Shown in pieces: positions 46,137 to 54,340 of a stretch of DNA of 64,000 nucleotides. Under the pieces are notes generated by a model. That model worked only from the letters and a program-made list of their open reading frames with translations, did no database searches and was not told where the DNA came from. The stretch comes from Methanobacteriota archaeon (lineage in GTDB: Archaea; Thermoplasmatota; Thermoplasmata; SG8-5; JACRNV01). Position 1 is the first letter of the stretch, and every line of letters begins with the position of its first letter. Location: positions 1 through 64,000 of the forward strand of contig JACRNV010000005.1 in assembly GCA_016214785.1 (NCBI GenBank), given 5' to 3'. The translations under genes were made by a program, and so were the position numbers.

Positions 46137-46944
46137 TGTCCATCGAGAAATCTATTGATTTATAGGAATGTGTCAGCGCCCCCAGCGATATGGCGTTCGC
46201 CCAGCGCGCGTACTTCGGCGCGCTCTCGGGCGTGATGCCGCCCGATGCCTCTATCTCGACCTTCGGATTGATTTTCCTCGCCTCCGAGGCGATGCGCTCC
46301 CCCTCTTCGGGCGGGACATTGTCGAGCATTATTACGTCCACATTCCCCTCCGCGGCCAGGAGCGCGTCCTGTAGGTTCGTGACCTCTATCTCCACCTTGG
46401 CGGGGGGCGGGCGCTCCTTGAGCCGGGAGAGAGCTTCCTTTACCCCGCCGCACATCACGATGTGATTGTCCTTCACGAGGGCCATGTCGTAGAGCCCCGA
46501 CCTGTGCGGGACGCCTCCGCCGAGGGCGACGGCCTTCTTCTCGTAGGCGCGGAAGCCTGGCGTCGTCTTTCTCGTCGCTGCGATTTTGATTTCGGGATTG
46601 ACGGCCCTGCAGGAATCGACTATCCCCCTAGTCAGCGTGGCGATGCCGCTCATGCGCATGACGAAGTTGAGCGCGAGCCTCTCCCCCGAGAGGACGGCGG
46701 ACGCGCCACCCACGGCCGTCAGCGCCGCGTCCCCCTTCGGCACGGCGTCCCCGTCGGCGTAGTGGATCTCGGGAACGGCGCCGAGGCTCTCGAAGACCTG
46801 GCACGCCTCCTCGAGGCCAGCGACGACGCAGTCCTCCCTGGCGACCATCACACCCTCGGCCTTCTCGCCGCGCAGCACCGCGCTGGACGTGATGTCCCCC
46901 GCCTCGCCGAGGTCCTCGTCCAGGAACCTGTCGATGTCGCCCAT
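46102..46944 (-). CDS. nadC: Nicotinate-nucleotide pyrophosphorylase (carboxylating)
   Basis: A 280-residue enzyme that converts quinolinate and PRPP to nicotinate mononucleotide in NAD synthesis. Key blocks are LNFVMRMSGIATLT, the PRPP- and quinolinate-binding ATRKTTPGFR with basic residues, GGGVPHRSGLYDMALVKDNHI, the EIEVTNLQDAL acidic strand, DVIMLDN and EASGGITPE. The start ATG at 46944 has a TATA-like GATTATAAACG about 28 bp upstream, so it is probably leaderless. nadA and nadB are not in the window. Confidence 0.95.
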   Translation of the reverse strand: MGDIDRFLDEDLGEAGDITSSAVLRGEKAEGVMVAREDCVVAGLEEACQVFESLGAVPEIHYADGDAVPKGDAALTAVGGASAVLSGERLALNFVMRMSGIATLTRGIVDSCRAVNPEIKIAATRKTTPGFRAYEKKAVALGGGVPHRSGLYDMALVKDNHIVMCGGVKEALSRLKERPPPAKVEIEVTNLQDALLAAEGNVDVIMLDNVPPEEGERIASEARKINPKVEIEASGGITPESAPKYARWANAISLGALTHSYKSIDFSMDIRKVDGSGTPD

Positions 46945-47056
46945 GCAGATGTATAGGGGAATGTGCGTTTATAATCCTTTCCTGGGCAGGGGAAGAGGGA
47001 CGCACCGCCGGGCAGCCATCCATAAGTTTTTCTATCCCAGGGGCTTCCTGAGGCCG

Positions 47057-47767
47057 ATGGCAAAGAAACGCCGCGAGACCGATGACGAGGACGATGAGGA
47101 GGAGTTCAAGATCCCCGAGTTCGACAAGGAGGCCTACCTGCGCGAGGAGGTCAGGGACTCGAAGGCCATCCTCGTTTCGTGCCTGCTGGCCGTCCCGCTC
47201 GGCGTCGTCGCGGTGGCTCTCACCATCTACGTCCATTTCACAGCGGGCCTCCTGGTCGGCCTCGCCGGCTTCGGGCTCATGAAGCCCGTCTGGGCGCTTG
47301 CAAAGATAGACCTGACGGGCTTCGACTGGAAGAAGTGGCTCTTCAACATCGGCAGCTACTTCTTCACCTTCCTCGTCGTCTGGATACTGCTGCTCAACCC
47401 CCCGGTGATGGATGTCTCGCCCCCCGTCATACACAGCGTGCAGGTGGCGCCCTTCGCCATCGGAGACCCCCTGGAAGGCGTGAACTGGACGAACGTCCCG
47501 GGGCCAAACCTCCCGGTCAGCATGACGAACGGGACGGGATGGGTCGTAAGGGCCGTCGTCTCGGACAACGTGAGGCTAGGCAAAGACCCCGTCATCTACG
47601 TCGGCAGCCTTTCCACGCCGCCTATCACCATGACGTACCATGCGGCATCCGGCACGTGGTACTATGCCAGCCCGGACGCCCGCCCGCTGGGGCAGTACAT
47701 AACATTGATGGCCTGGGACATGGACAGCAGGGAGACCAGGTATGAGTTCTCCCTGACCAGCGGCTAG
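47057..47767 (+). CDS. Membrane protein of unknown function
   Basis: A 236-residue protein. The N-terminus is very acidic (TDDEDDEEEFKIPEFDKEAY), followed by two or three membrane helices (ILVSCLLAVPLGVVAVALTI, AGLLVGLAGFGLM, SYFFTFLVVWILLL). The C-terminal 110 residues, beginning with a SPPVIHSVQVAPF stretch, look like an extracellular Ig-type beta domain. The ATG at 47057 was chosen with CATAAGTTTTTC about 30 bp upstream as TATA. Its stop overlaps the convergent cca gene by 4 bp. I do not recognise the family. Confidence 0.7.
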   Translation: MAKKRRETDDEDDEEEFKIPEFDKEAYLREEVRDSKAILVSCLLAVPLGVVAVALTIYVHFTAGLLVGLAGFGLMKPVWALAKIDLTGFDWKKWLFNIGSYFFTFLVVWILLLNPPVMDVSPPVIHSVQVAPFAIGDPLEGVNWTNVPGPNLPVSMTNGTGWVVRAVVSDNVRLGKDPVIYVGSLSTPPITMTYHAASGTWYYASPDARPLGQYITLMAWDMDSRETRYEFSLTSG

Positions 47768-49113
47768 ATCTCCCACGGCAGGCGCTTGTCGAGCAGCGCG
47801 CTCAGAAGCGTGCCGTGGCCTCCGCCGAGGAGCTGCGCGTGGTCAAGGACCTTCCCGTCCTTCCTTATCGGGCCGTTGAGGTTCTTCCCAAGGTCGAGCG
47901 ACGACAGGACCGAAGAGAGGAGCTTGACCGGCTCGCGGTACTTGCGCTGTATCTCCACATACCATCGGCCCTCGTGCAGGAACGGCGGCGATATCGTCCC
48001 GCGGCTGGCGCGCCACTTGCCCACGAAGTCCTGCGAGTTCTCGTTCGCGGCCGGGGGGCCGTCGTGCCTCAGCACGGGGGGGAGCGAGCCGCTCTCCAGC
48101 TCGAATACGATGCCCACGCTCTCGTCTATGAAGAGCTCGTGGTCGATGACCCGGAAATCGTACTGCCCGAGGATTGAGGCAATGCGCCTCTCGCCCTTCC
48201 TGGCCTGGGGCCACAGGACGTCCTCGGTCAGGTGGGGCGCGGGGAAGACCAGCGCCATCAGGTACGTCCCCCTCCTCTTCGCGAGGTCCCTCAGCTCCTC
48301 GTGGGACAGCGGCTTCCGCGGATTGGGGAAGAAGAACTTCCTCGCCGGCTTCGCGATGTAGTCGTGCGCGGCCTGGATGAGCTCGCCCATGCGCTGCGCG
48401 GAGACGGCCGAGGCCACGTTCCGGCCCGCGTCCACGGGGTCTATGACGACGAGAGGCTCGTTGAATGCCGTGCCCTTCTTCTCGGTGAGGGTGATGCGTT
48501 CGCCGTGCTGCCAGCCCTTCGCTGCCCCGAGGACGCCTCTGAAGCTTCCGTATTTCAGCACAAGGAGCTCGACGAGGTATCCGGAGAAGCCCTGGTAGCG
48601 CGCCTCCGCGCCGTAGACGCCCACTCCCTTCATGAAGCGCTTGAGGAGCCTGACCTCGTCCCTCTGGGGTTCGGTGATGCGCCCCTTGACGAAGGCGGTG
48701 TGGAACGGCGTGCGGTCGACGGCCGTCATCTTCGAGTCCGGCGAATCTATCTTGTAAGAGGGGACTATGTCCACCTCAAGCCCCTCGTGGGTGCCATGCA
48801 GGTAAGGGTGCTCGGCGTAGCGCTCCTCGCCGTGCATGACGGCCCTCGCGAGCCTGAGGCCCGTTGTCTCCAGGTCCGCGCGCGAAGTCTCCGGAGGAAA
48901 GAGTATGAACATGTCTATGTCCGGGTCCAGGAGGTGCGTGCCCTTGGCGATGGAGCCGACGAGTATCGTCTCGGCCCTGAGGCGCTCGCGCTCGATCTCT
49001 TTGCGGAGCGCGGCCTCCAGCGACGCGACGGCCCTGTCTATCGCCCGCTGTTCCTTCGCGCCCGGCCTGACCTCTGCCAGGACGTCCTCCTCCAGCCTGC
49101 TCCTGCCGCTCAT
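47764..49113 (-). CDS. cca: CCA-adding tRNA nucleotidyltransferase, archaeal class I
   Basis: A 449-residue enzyme that adds CCA to tRNA 3' ends, needed here because the tRNA in this window does not encode CCA. The nucleotidyltransferase core is ILVGSIAKGTHLLDPDIDMFILFP with the GS and DxD catalytic residues, and the third aspartate lies in LEVDIVPSY. The archaeal tail domains follow (FSGYLVELLVLKYGSF). MSGRSRLEEDVLAEV at 49113 fits the family N-terminus; ATGs at 49143 and 49152 would extend it. It lies just downstream of the metallopeptidase gene in the same direction. Confidence 0.93.
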   Translation of the reverse strand: MSGRSRLEEDVLAEVRPGAKEQRAIDRAVASLEAALRKEIERERLRAETILVGSIAKGTHLLDPDIDMFILFPPETSRADLETTGLRLARAVMHGEERYAEHPYLHGTHEGLEVDIVPSYKIDSPDSKMTAVDRTPFHTAFVKGRITEPQRDEVRLLKRFMKGVGVYGAEARYQGFSGYLVELLVLKYGSFRGVLGAAKGWQHGERITLTEKKGTAFNEPLVVIDPVDAGRNVASAVSAQRMGELIQAAHDYIAKPARKFFFPNPRKPLSHEELRDLAKRRGTYLMALVFPAPHLTEDVLWPQARKGERRIASILGQYDFRVIDHELFIDESVGIVFELESGSLPPVLRHDGPPAANENSQDFVGKWRASRGTISPPFLHEGRWYVEIQRKYREPVKLLSSVLSSLDLGKNLNGPIRKDGKVLDHAQLLGGGHGTLLSALLDKRLPWEI

Positions 49114-49159
49114 CGGCTCGTAAGTGCGCGAAGGGCTTATCATCTTTTCCATTGGGCGC

Positions 49160-50221
49160 TCATCTGAAATATTCGCCGATGCCGGGCGCGGCGTCCAGGC
49201 GCTCGTCCGCCGACCATCTCGCCCTCGCGCGGTTCTTGGCCCTGTGCCTTGAGACCGCCTCGCGCATGTCCCGGACGAAATCGCCCCACCTGAACCGCTC
49301 GGGCTCTGCGCACCAGAGCCTGAAGAGCTCGGCCCTGTCCTTTTCGGGCATGGAGTTGAAGACGAGCCAGAAATCATAGAGCTCCAGGAAGGCGCTCCGC
49401 TCCGGCGCCCCCTTCCCATCGAGGCGCGCGGCGGCCCACATCGCCATCCCCTCCTCGACCCACTCGCAGCGCGGGTGCGCCCTGGAGGAGTCCTTGCGCT
49501 CGTGGACGTAGGCATGCGCGTGCTCGTGTGCCTCATGAAAGTCTCCCGCTCGCTCGTGGAGCGTCACCCCCTCTTGTATTGGCGTTCCGTCGGGCATTAT
49601 CGCCGCGTACGGCAGGAAGAAGCCGCTGAAGGCGATGAAGGCGACCGGCGGCGGCCCGACGGTGTCGAAGAGCTTGCATTCGGCGCAGTTGTCCCTCGGA
49701 GGGGTTTCTGGGCTATCCATTCCAAGCCACGCCGGGTACTCGGCCAGGTGGGCGTAGAAGGTGTCTGATATCGTCTTGCCGAGGTCGTTCCACACCCTGG
49801 CGAAGGCCAGCGCCCTCTGGAAGTCCCTCAGGTCGTCCGGCTCGTAAGATTCGAGGAGCGCGATGAACGCCCCCATGCGCCCGAAGCCGTCGCGCATGAG
49901 GGCGCGGAACTCCGGCCTGTGGCAGTTCGTCCCCTCCTTCCCCTCGTGGCCGAGGACGCAGTCCTTCCAGGCATCGACATACTCCTTCGTCCGCGCGAGG
50001 ATGGCCAGCATCTCGCCGTGCTTGCCGAAGACGCGCCTGTAGACGGCTATCCTGAACATGACGTCTGCGGGGGCGCGCTGCGACGGGAACGGGACGTACT
50101 CGCCCAGGCCGAGGGCGCCCTCCAGCTCCCTTCTGCGCCTGAAATCGGCGGGGCGCGACGGGCGCTGGTTCTTGATTTCCTGGGCGCCGTCGCAAAGTAT
50201 AGCTCTTTCATCCGGTGCCAT
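49160..50221 (-). CDS. Putative zinc metallopeptidase (HExxH)
   Basis: A 353-residue cytoplasmic-looking protein. HEHAH at residues 232-236, followed 20-odd residues later by EWVEEGMAMW, gives the HExxH plus glutamate arrangement of gluzincin metallopeptidases. A CAECK pair precedes it. The rest shows no recognised domain. The start at 50221 was chosen; an ATG at 50257 is possible. It precedes cca by about 46 bp and may be cotranscribed with it, and it is divergent from sepF. Substrate and pathway are unknown. Confidence 0.6.
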   Translation of the reverse strand: MAPDERAILCDGAQEIKNQRPSRPADFRRRRELEGALGLGEYVPFPSQRAPADVMFRIAVYRRVFGKHGEMLAILARTKEYVDAWKDCVLGHEGKEGTNCHRPEFRALMRDGFGRMGAFIALLESYEPDDLRDFQRALAFARVWNDLGKTISDTFYAHLAEYPAWLGMDSPETPPRDNCAECKLFDTVGPPPVAFIAFSGFFLPYAAIMPDGTPIQEGVTLHERAGDFHEAHEHAHAYVHERKDSSRAHPRCEWVEEGMAMWAAARLDGKGAPERSAFLELYDFWLVFNSMPEKDRAELFRLWCAEPERFRWGDFVRDMREAVSRHRAKNRARARWSADERLDAAPGIGEYFR

Positions 50222-50265
50222 TGCGAAAATGCGTATGGTGGAGGGGGTTATGAACATTGCCGCAC

Positions 50266-50292
50266 AAGGGGATTTCTTCGGAAATCTCCCTT
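50266..50292. promoter_or_regulatory. UUCG-capped hairpin in the divergent intergenic region
   Basis: GATTTC and GAAATC at 50271-50286 form a 6-bp stem closed by a TTCG tetraloop and extended by GGG/TCC. It lies just upstream of the minus-strand metallopeptidase start and may be in its leader. Confidence 0.4.
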
Positions 50293-50316
50293 GACCCCCA
50301 AATCCTTTATCGGGGT

Positions 50317-50366
50317 CCTAGGGGAATTCGGCTCACATTAATGTAAAAACGAAGAATGCCCCTAGG
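50317..50366. promoter_or_regulatory. 13-bp inverted repeat upstream of sepF promoter
   Basis: CCTAGGGGAATTC at 50317-50329 and GAATGCCCCTAGG at 50354-50366 are complementary except for one position, with 24 nt between. A TATA-like TTTTATATTC at 50377-50386 follows directly, about 40 bp before the sepF ATG. The placement fits an operator or a regulator's paired half-sites. Confidence 0.4.
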
Positions 50367-50422
50367 TTCAAGTAAGTTTTATATTCTGCGCCGCAGTTAA
50401 CCTATGAAAGGAGCGATTCGAG

Positions 50423-50809
50423 ATGACGGGAAGTTTCATCAAGAGGAAGCCGTTCAGGCGCACGAAGGAAGGCGGTGCCGAAGAGCAGTACATCGACCTC
50501 GGCGAGATGGCGTTCGAAGACGAGGCCGGCGCGGCCGGGCCCGGCGGCGCGGCCGTCGTCAGGATTGCGGAGGTTTACCGGTACGAGGACCTGTCCAACA
50601 TCACGCAGAACCTCTACGCCGGGAACGTCCTCATCGTCGACTATTCGGCCATCTCCACGGACGAGCTCGCGTTCAAGCGCATGGTCAACGACCTCAAGTC
50701 CATAGCCAAGGACACCGGCGGCGACGTGGCCGGCCTGGGCAAGGAGATGCTCATCGCCACGCCTGGCGGCATGAGGGTCGACAGGAACAAGATAAAGGGC
50801 GCGTTCTAG
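50423..50809 (+). CDS. sepF: Cell division protein SepF (archaeal)
   Basis: A 128-residue archaeal SepF, the membrane anchor of the FtsZ ring. The N-terminus is basic (MTGSFIKRKPFRR) where the amphipathic membrane-binding helix would be. The core has the SepF fold pattern: RIAEVYRYEDLSNITQNLYAG, NVLIVDYSAIS, a helix (DELAFKRMVNDLKSIAK) and GKEMLIATPGGMRVD. AAAGGAGCG precedes the ATG. It is followed after 8 bp by the DUF531 gene, so they likely form an operon. FtsZ itself is outside this window. Confidence 0.9.
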   Translation: MTGSFIKRKPFRRTKEGGAEEQYIDLGEMAFEDEAGAAGPGGAAVVRIAEVYRYEDLSNITQNLYAGNVLIVDYSAISTDELAFKRMVNDLKSIAKDTGGDVAGLGKEMLIATPGGMRVDRNKIKGAF

Positions 50810-50817
50810 GCCCGGCC

Positions 50818-51357
50818 ATGCGAGGCCGCGCGACGATAGGGATCTACAATTCGTACGACCCGAGGAAGCTCCACGAGGCGCACCGCAGGGCGCTCGCGCG
50901 CGCTGGCCCGATTGCGCAGGCGTACGACTTCAACGTCGCAACCTTCGGTTTTCCGTACGGCGCCGATATGCGCACGCCCGCGCAAATCGTCGAATGGATA
51001 TCCGGCTCGACGACGATCGGCGAGGACGGGCAGTACCTCGTCGACCTGGCGCAGAAGGGCCGGTTCCAGACCTTTGATTTTCCAAAGGGTGGCTTCCCGC
51101 CGCAGCTCGGCTTGTCTGTCCTCACGACGTGCCGCCCCTGGCCCGACCAGCGCATGAACCTGCGCGAGGCATGCGAGACCCTGGGCAACGGCCAGTCCAT
51201 TTTACTGGTCTATGGCTTGGGCCCCAGGGGCGTGCCCGACGACGTTTTTAAAATCTGCGAGCGCCACCTGGACATCACCGACAAGGGCCTGTCCCTGGAG
51301 ACGTGCACGGCGATGGGCGCGGTGCCGGCGGCGATATGGGCGAGGCTCAGGCACTGA
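50818..51357 (+). CDS. DUF531-family archaeal protein
   Basis: A 179-residue protein of the archaeal DUF531 family. ATIGIYNSYDPRKLHEAHRRAL opens it, and TFGFPYGADMRTP, GLSVLTTCRP, ILLVYGLGPRGVPD and SLETCTAMGAVPAAIW follow. The knotted GLGPRG region suggests a SPOUT-like methyltransferase fold; this is inference. It is cotranscribed with sepF and is the last host-type gene before the cas locus. Confidence 0.8.
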   Translation: MRGRATIGIYNSYDPRKLHEAHRRALARAGPIAQAYDFNVATFGFPYGADMRTPAQIVEWISGSTTIGEDGQYLVDLAQKGRFQTFDFPKGGFPPQLGLSVLTTCRPWPDQRMNLREACETLGNGQSILLVYGLGPRGVPDDVFKICERHLDITDKGLSLETCTAMGAVPAAIWARLRH

Positions 51358-51399
51358 AGCGGCCCCTCGACGAGCAACTAGTTTCGGCGACCTCCTTGA

Positions 51400-51430
51400 A
51401 ACGTTTATATCTTACCATTATATTCTCATT
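51400..51430 (+). promoter_or_regulatory. Probable promoter of the cas operon
   Basis: ACGTTTATATCTTACC at 51401-51416 and ATTATATTCTC at 51417-51427 are TATA-like, with the first about 70 bp upstream of the cas3 ATG at 51479. GGGGGAGAGCGGG upstream of that ATG can serve as ribosome-binding site. Confidence 0.5.
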
Positions 51431-51478
51431 TCGCTCTCAAACAAACAGGATGCAAAAGGGGGAGAGCGGGAAAGCGCG

Positions 51479-54340
51479 ATGAGCGAACGGGAAATAGAAG
51501 GCGTGACTGTCGGGAGAGACACAGAGAAACGATATTCCCAGTTTTTCAGCGTTGCAACAAATGGTTCCGAACCGTACCCATATCAAGAGTGGCTCGCCCT
51601 CTCCGACGCGCTCCCGCAGCTCGTGGACATTCCGACAGGCTGCGGCAAGACGGCGGCGGTCGTGCTGGCGTGGCTGTGGAGGAGGAGGTTCGCGAGCGAG
51701 GACGTGAAGAAGAAGACGCCGAGACGGCTGGTGTACTGCCTGCCGATGCGGGTGCTGGTGGAGCAGACGCGAGACAATATTGGCAAATGGCTTGAGAATC
51801 TGAGTATGCTGGCCAAGACACCAGCCGACGGCAAAACCCCGCAGGACGATGCGACCCCCGTAGACGGCTGGGCGGCAATGCATGGGGACACGGGCAAGCG
51901 CATCGCCGTGACAATACTCATGGGCGGCGAGGACAAAGACGAATGGGATCTGTACCCAGAGAGAGACGCCATCATCATTGGAACCCAGGACATGCTGCTG
52001 TCGAGGGCACTAAACCGCGGTTATGGCATGAGTCGCTACAGGTGGCCGATGCACTTCGGGTTGCTGAATAACGATTGCCTTTGGGTAATGGACGAAGTGC
52101 AGTTGATGGGACCTGCTGTTGAAACCACACTGCAATTGGAAGCGTTTCGACAACATCGGTGGGGAACATATGGCTCTATCGCAAGTATCTGGATGAGCGC
52201 AACGCTCTCAAAAGAAATGTGCCAGACAGTTGATCGAAAAGCAATCGAAGAGAAATTAGGCAAGCCACTCGCGGCTAATACACTTTCCTTTGATAAAGAT
52301 TGTGAAAAGATGCAAAATATATTAGAGGCGCAAAAGAAAGTAACCGTTATTTCGTCCCCCCCCAAAACCGAGGATATTCTCAAAGACCATGTGCAAGGTA
52401 GCTTATCGTTAGTGATTTTGAATACGGTGCAAGAGGCACGCGAATTGTATGAATCTTTTGAAAGTACAAGCGCTGAATCGTTGAAAAGTGAGGTCGAGAA
52501 ATTACGTTGCGAAATCAAACATCCAGAGTCATGGGCAAAAGTCAGGAAAGACAGAACGCTGAAGAGTACAGACCTCAAAAAAATCGAAAAGAAAAAAACA
52601 GAACTTAACGAGAAAGAACTGAAACTGAAAAAGTTGGAAGCAATACCACCAGTAATCCTTTTGCACTCACAATTCCGTCCAGATGACCGCAAAAAACGGG
52701 TTGAAGAACTATTAGACTTTGAGCGGAAAAGGAAAGAAAATGCATGTGCGAAGAAAGAAGGAATGTCAGCACCCAACGATTTAGGTCATGGCTTAATTGT
52801 GATAACTACGCAGGTTGTCGAAGCAGGCGTTGATATCTCTTCGGAAAGGCTCTGGAGCGAAGTGGCACCTTGGGCGTCTATCGTCCAGAGGTTGGGTCGG
52901 CTGAATCGTGATGGAAAAGCAGATGGCGCGAAAGCCAATATCTGGATGCCTGAAGGTGAAAAGAAATTAGAACACATTGGACCGTATCTCAGTCAAGACT
53001 TGGAATCTGCCAAAGAACAATTAAAGAGGTTAGCTCAGGATTCTCGCAACTGCACTCCAAAGTTCGGCGAAGCGCTACGTGAGATTCCAATTGTAAGAAA
53101 GCCCGAGACCGTGATACGTCCGATTGACATCTATGAGCTCTTTTCAACCGACCCGGATTTGCACGGTGGCTTTACCGATATCTCTCGCTATGTTCGCTCA
53201 GTTGACCGAGAAATCACTGCGCAGGTACTCTGGCGCGATTTCGATCCAACAAAGAAGGACGACCCTTCGGAGTTACCTGCTCCTCTTCGCAAGGAACTGT
53301 GCCCAGTCCCATTCTACGACCTAGCTAAGTTCGTGGAAGAAGCGAAATGTGCTGCGTGGCTCTATTCGCCTGATGACTCCGAGGAGAAATGGCAGAGAAT
53401 TGTGCATCGCGACATTCGCCCGGGAATGACAATTCTTTTATCAAAATATATTGGAGGATACAATGAAAAAACCGGTTGGACAGGAATAAAAGAAGATCTA
53501 CCAGAAACTGTCTATGCTGGCATAGCAGATGACGATTTACGTGAAGACCGTTATTCTCGAGGTAAAATATGGCAAACTATTGCTCAACACACCGATGATT
53601 CCTATTCCATCCTCCAACTTTTACTTGAAACCATCCAGGCATTACCTGAGGGGGAACGTAAAACTATTCTCCAATCCATGCGTTGGCATGACGCTGGAAA
53701 AGCCCACTCTCAATGGCAGAATGCTATTGTACCATCTCCAAAAAATCCGCCGCCAAAGAGCGACGGGCTATGGGGAAAATTCGTAATGGATGGAAGATTC
53801 CGGCCAAACCTCCGCCACGAATTGGCGAGCGCTTTGAGACTCCGTCGCGAGTGGATTAATAATCCTACAAACGGGCATTCAGCGCTTGCAGTTTATCTCG
53901 CTGCCGCCCACCACGGCATCGTGAGATGCGAACTTCGTTCTAACATTAAGCCGACAGAATGGGACGAAGCATCCTTTGCTGTTCGAAACGCGTTCGGTGT
54001 GTTCGAAAAGGATAATAAAGGAAAACCGATTGAACTACCTGAGACAGACTTAGGTGATGGTGTCAAAGTACCGAGATTCAGCCTTTTGGATGAGTTGGAG
54101 TGCATGGAAGTCGGTCTTATCGAGAAAGGCGGTCACGAAGAGCCAAGTTGGGTCCAGATGGTCAGCGACATATTGGGGCCGTGCGAGGCGGGAATCGTGT
54201 ATCCGAGCGTTCCTACGGCGGAATTCAGAAAGGGTGAACATAGCGAGGTCCATAAACTCGGACCGTTTAAGTTAGCTTATCTGGAGACGTTGGTTCGTGT
54301 TTCTGACTGGCGTGCGAGCAAAGCCGGAGGAATGCCATGA
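51479..54340 (+). CDS. cas3: CRISPR-associated helicase-nuclease Cas3, type I-G
   Basis: A 953-residue protein in which the helicase precedes the HD nuclease, the domain order characteristic of type I-G (I-U). Walker A TGCGKT is at 53-58 and the DEVQ box at 205-208. A later helicase block is TQVVEAGVDISSE. The HD nuclease motif is at H737-D738 in RWHDAGKAH, followed by RHELASAL and AAHHGIVR metal-binding positions. The first 100 codons are GC-rich like the host while the rest is AT-rich, a visible shift near 51800-52080. A long upstream extension of the frame is the overlapping DUF531 region. The stop overlaps the next gene by 4 bp. Confidence 0.92.
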   Translation: MSEREIEGVTVGRDTEKRYSQFFSVATNGSEPYPYQEWLALSDALPQLVDIPTGCGKTAAVVLAWLWRRRFASEDVKKKTPRRLVYCLPMRVLVEQTRDNIGKWLENLSMLAKTPADGKTPQDDATPVDGWAAMHGDTGKRIAVTILMGGEDKDEWDLYPERDAIIIGTQDMLLSRALNRGYGMSRYRWPMHFGLLNNDCLWVMDEVQLMGPAVETTLQLEAFRQHRWGTYGSIASIWMSATLSKEMCQTVDRKAIEEKLGKPLAANTLSFDKDCEKMQNILEAQKKVTVISSPPKTEDILKDHVQGSLSLVILNTVQEARELYESFESTSAESLKSEVEKLRCEIKHPESWAKVRKDRTLKSTDLKKIEKKKTELNEKELKLKKLEAIPPVILLHSQFRPDDRKKRVEELLDFERKRKENACAKKEGMSAPNDLGHGLIVITTQVVEAGVDISSERLWSEVAPWASIVQRLGRLNRDGKADGAKANIWMPEGEKKLEHIGPYLSQDLESAKEQLKRLAQDSRNCTPKFGEALREIPIVRKPETVIRPIDIYELFSTDPDLHGGFTDISRYVRSVDREITAQVLWRDFDPTKKDDPSELPAPLRKELCPVPFYDLAKFVEEAKCAAWLYSPDDSEEKWQRIVHRDIRPGMTILLSKYIGGYNEKTGWTGIKEDLPETVYAGIADDDLREDRYSRGKIWQTIAQHTDDSYSILQLLLETIQALPEGERKTILQSMRWHDAGKAHSQWQNAIVPSPKNPPPKSDGLWGKFVMDGRFRPNLRHELASALRLRREWINNPTNGHSALAVYLAAAHHGIVRCELRSNIKPTEWDEASFAVRNAFGVFEKDNKGKPIELPETDLGDGVKVPRFSLLDELECMEVGLIEKGGHEEPSWVQMVSDILGPCEAGIVYPSVPTAEFRKGEHSEVHKLGPFKLAYLETLVRVSDWRASKAGGMP

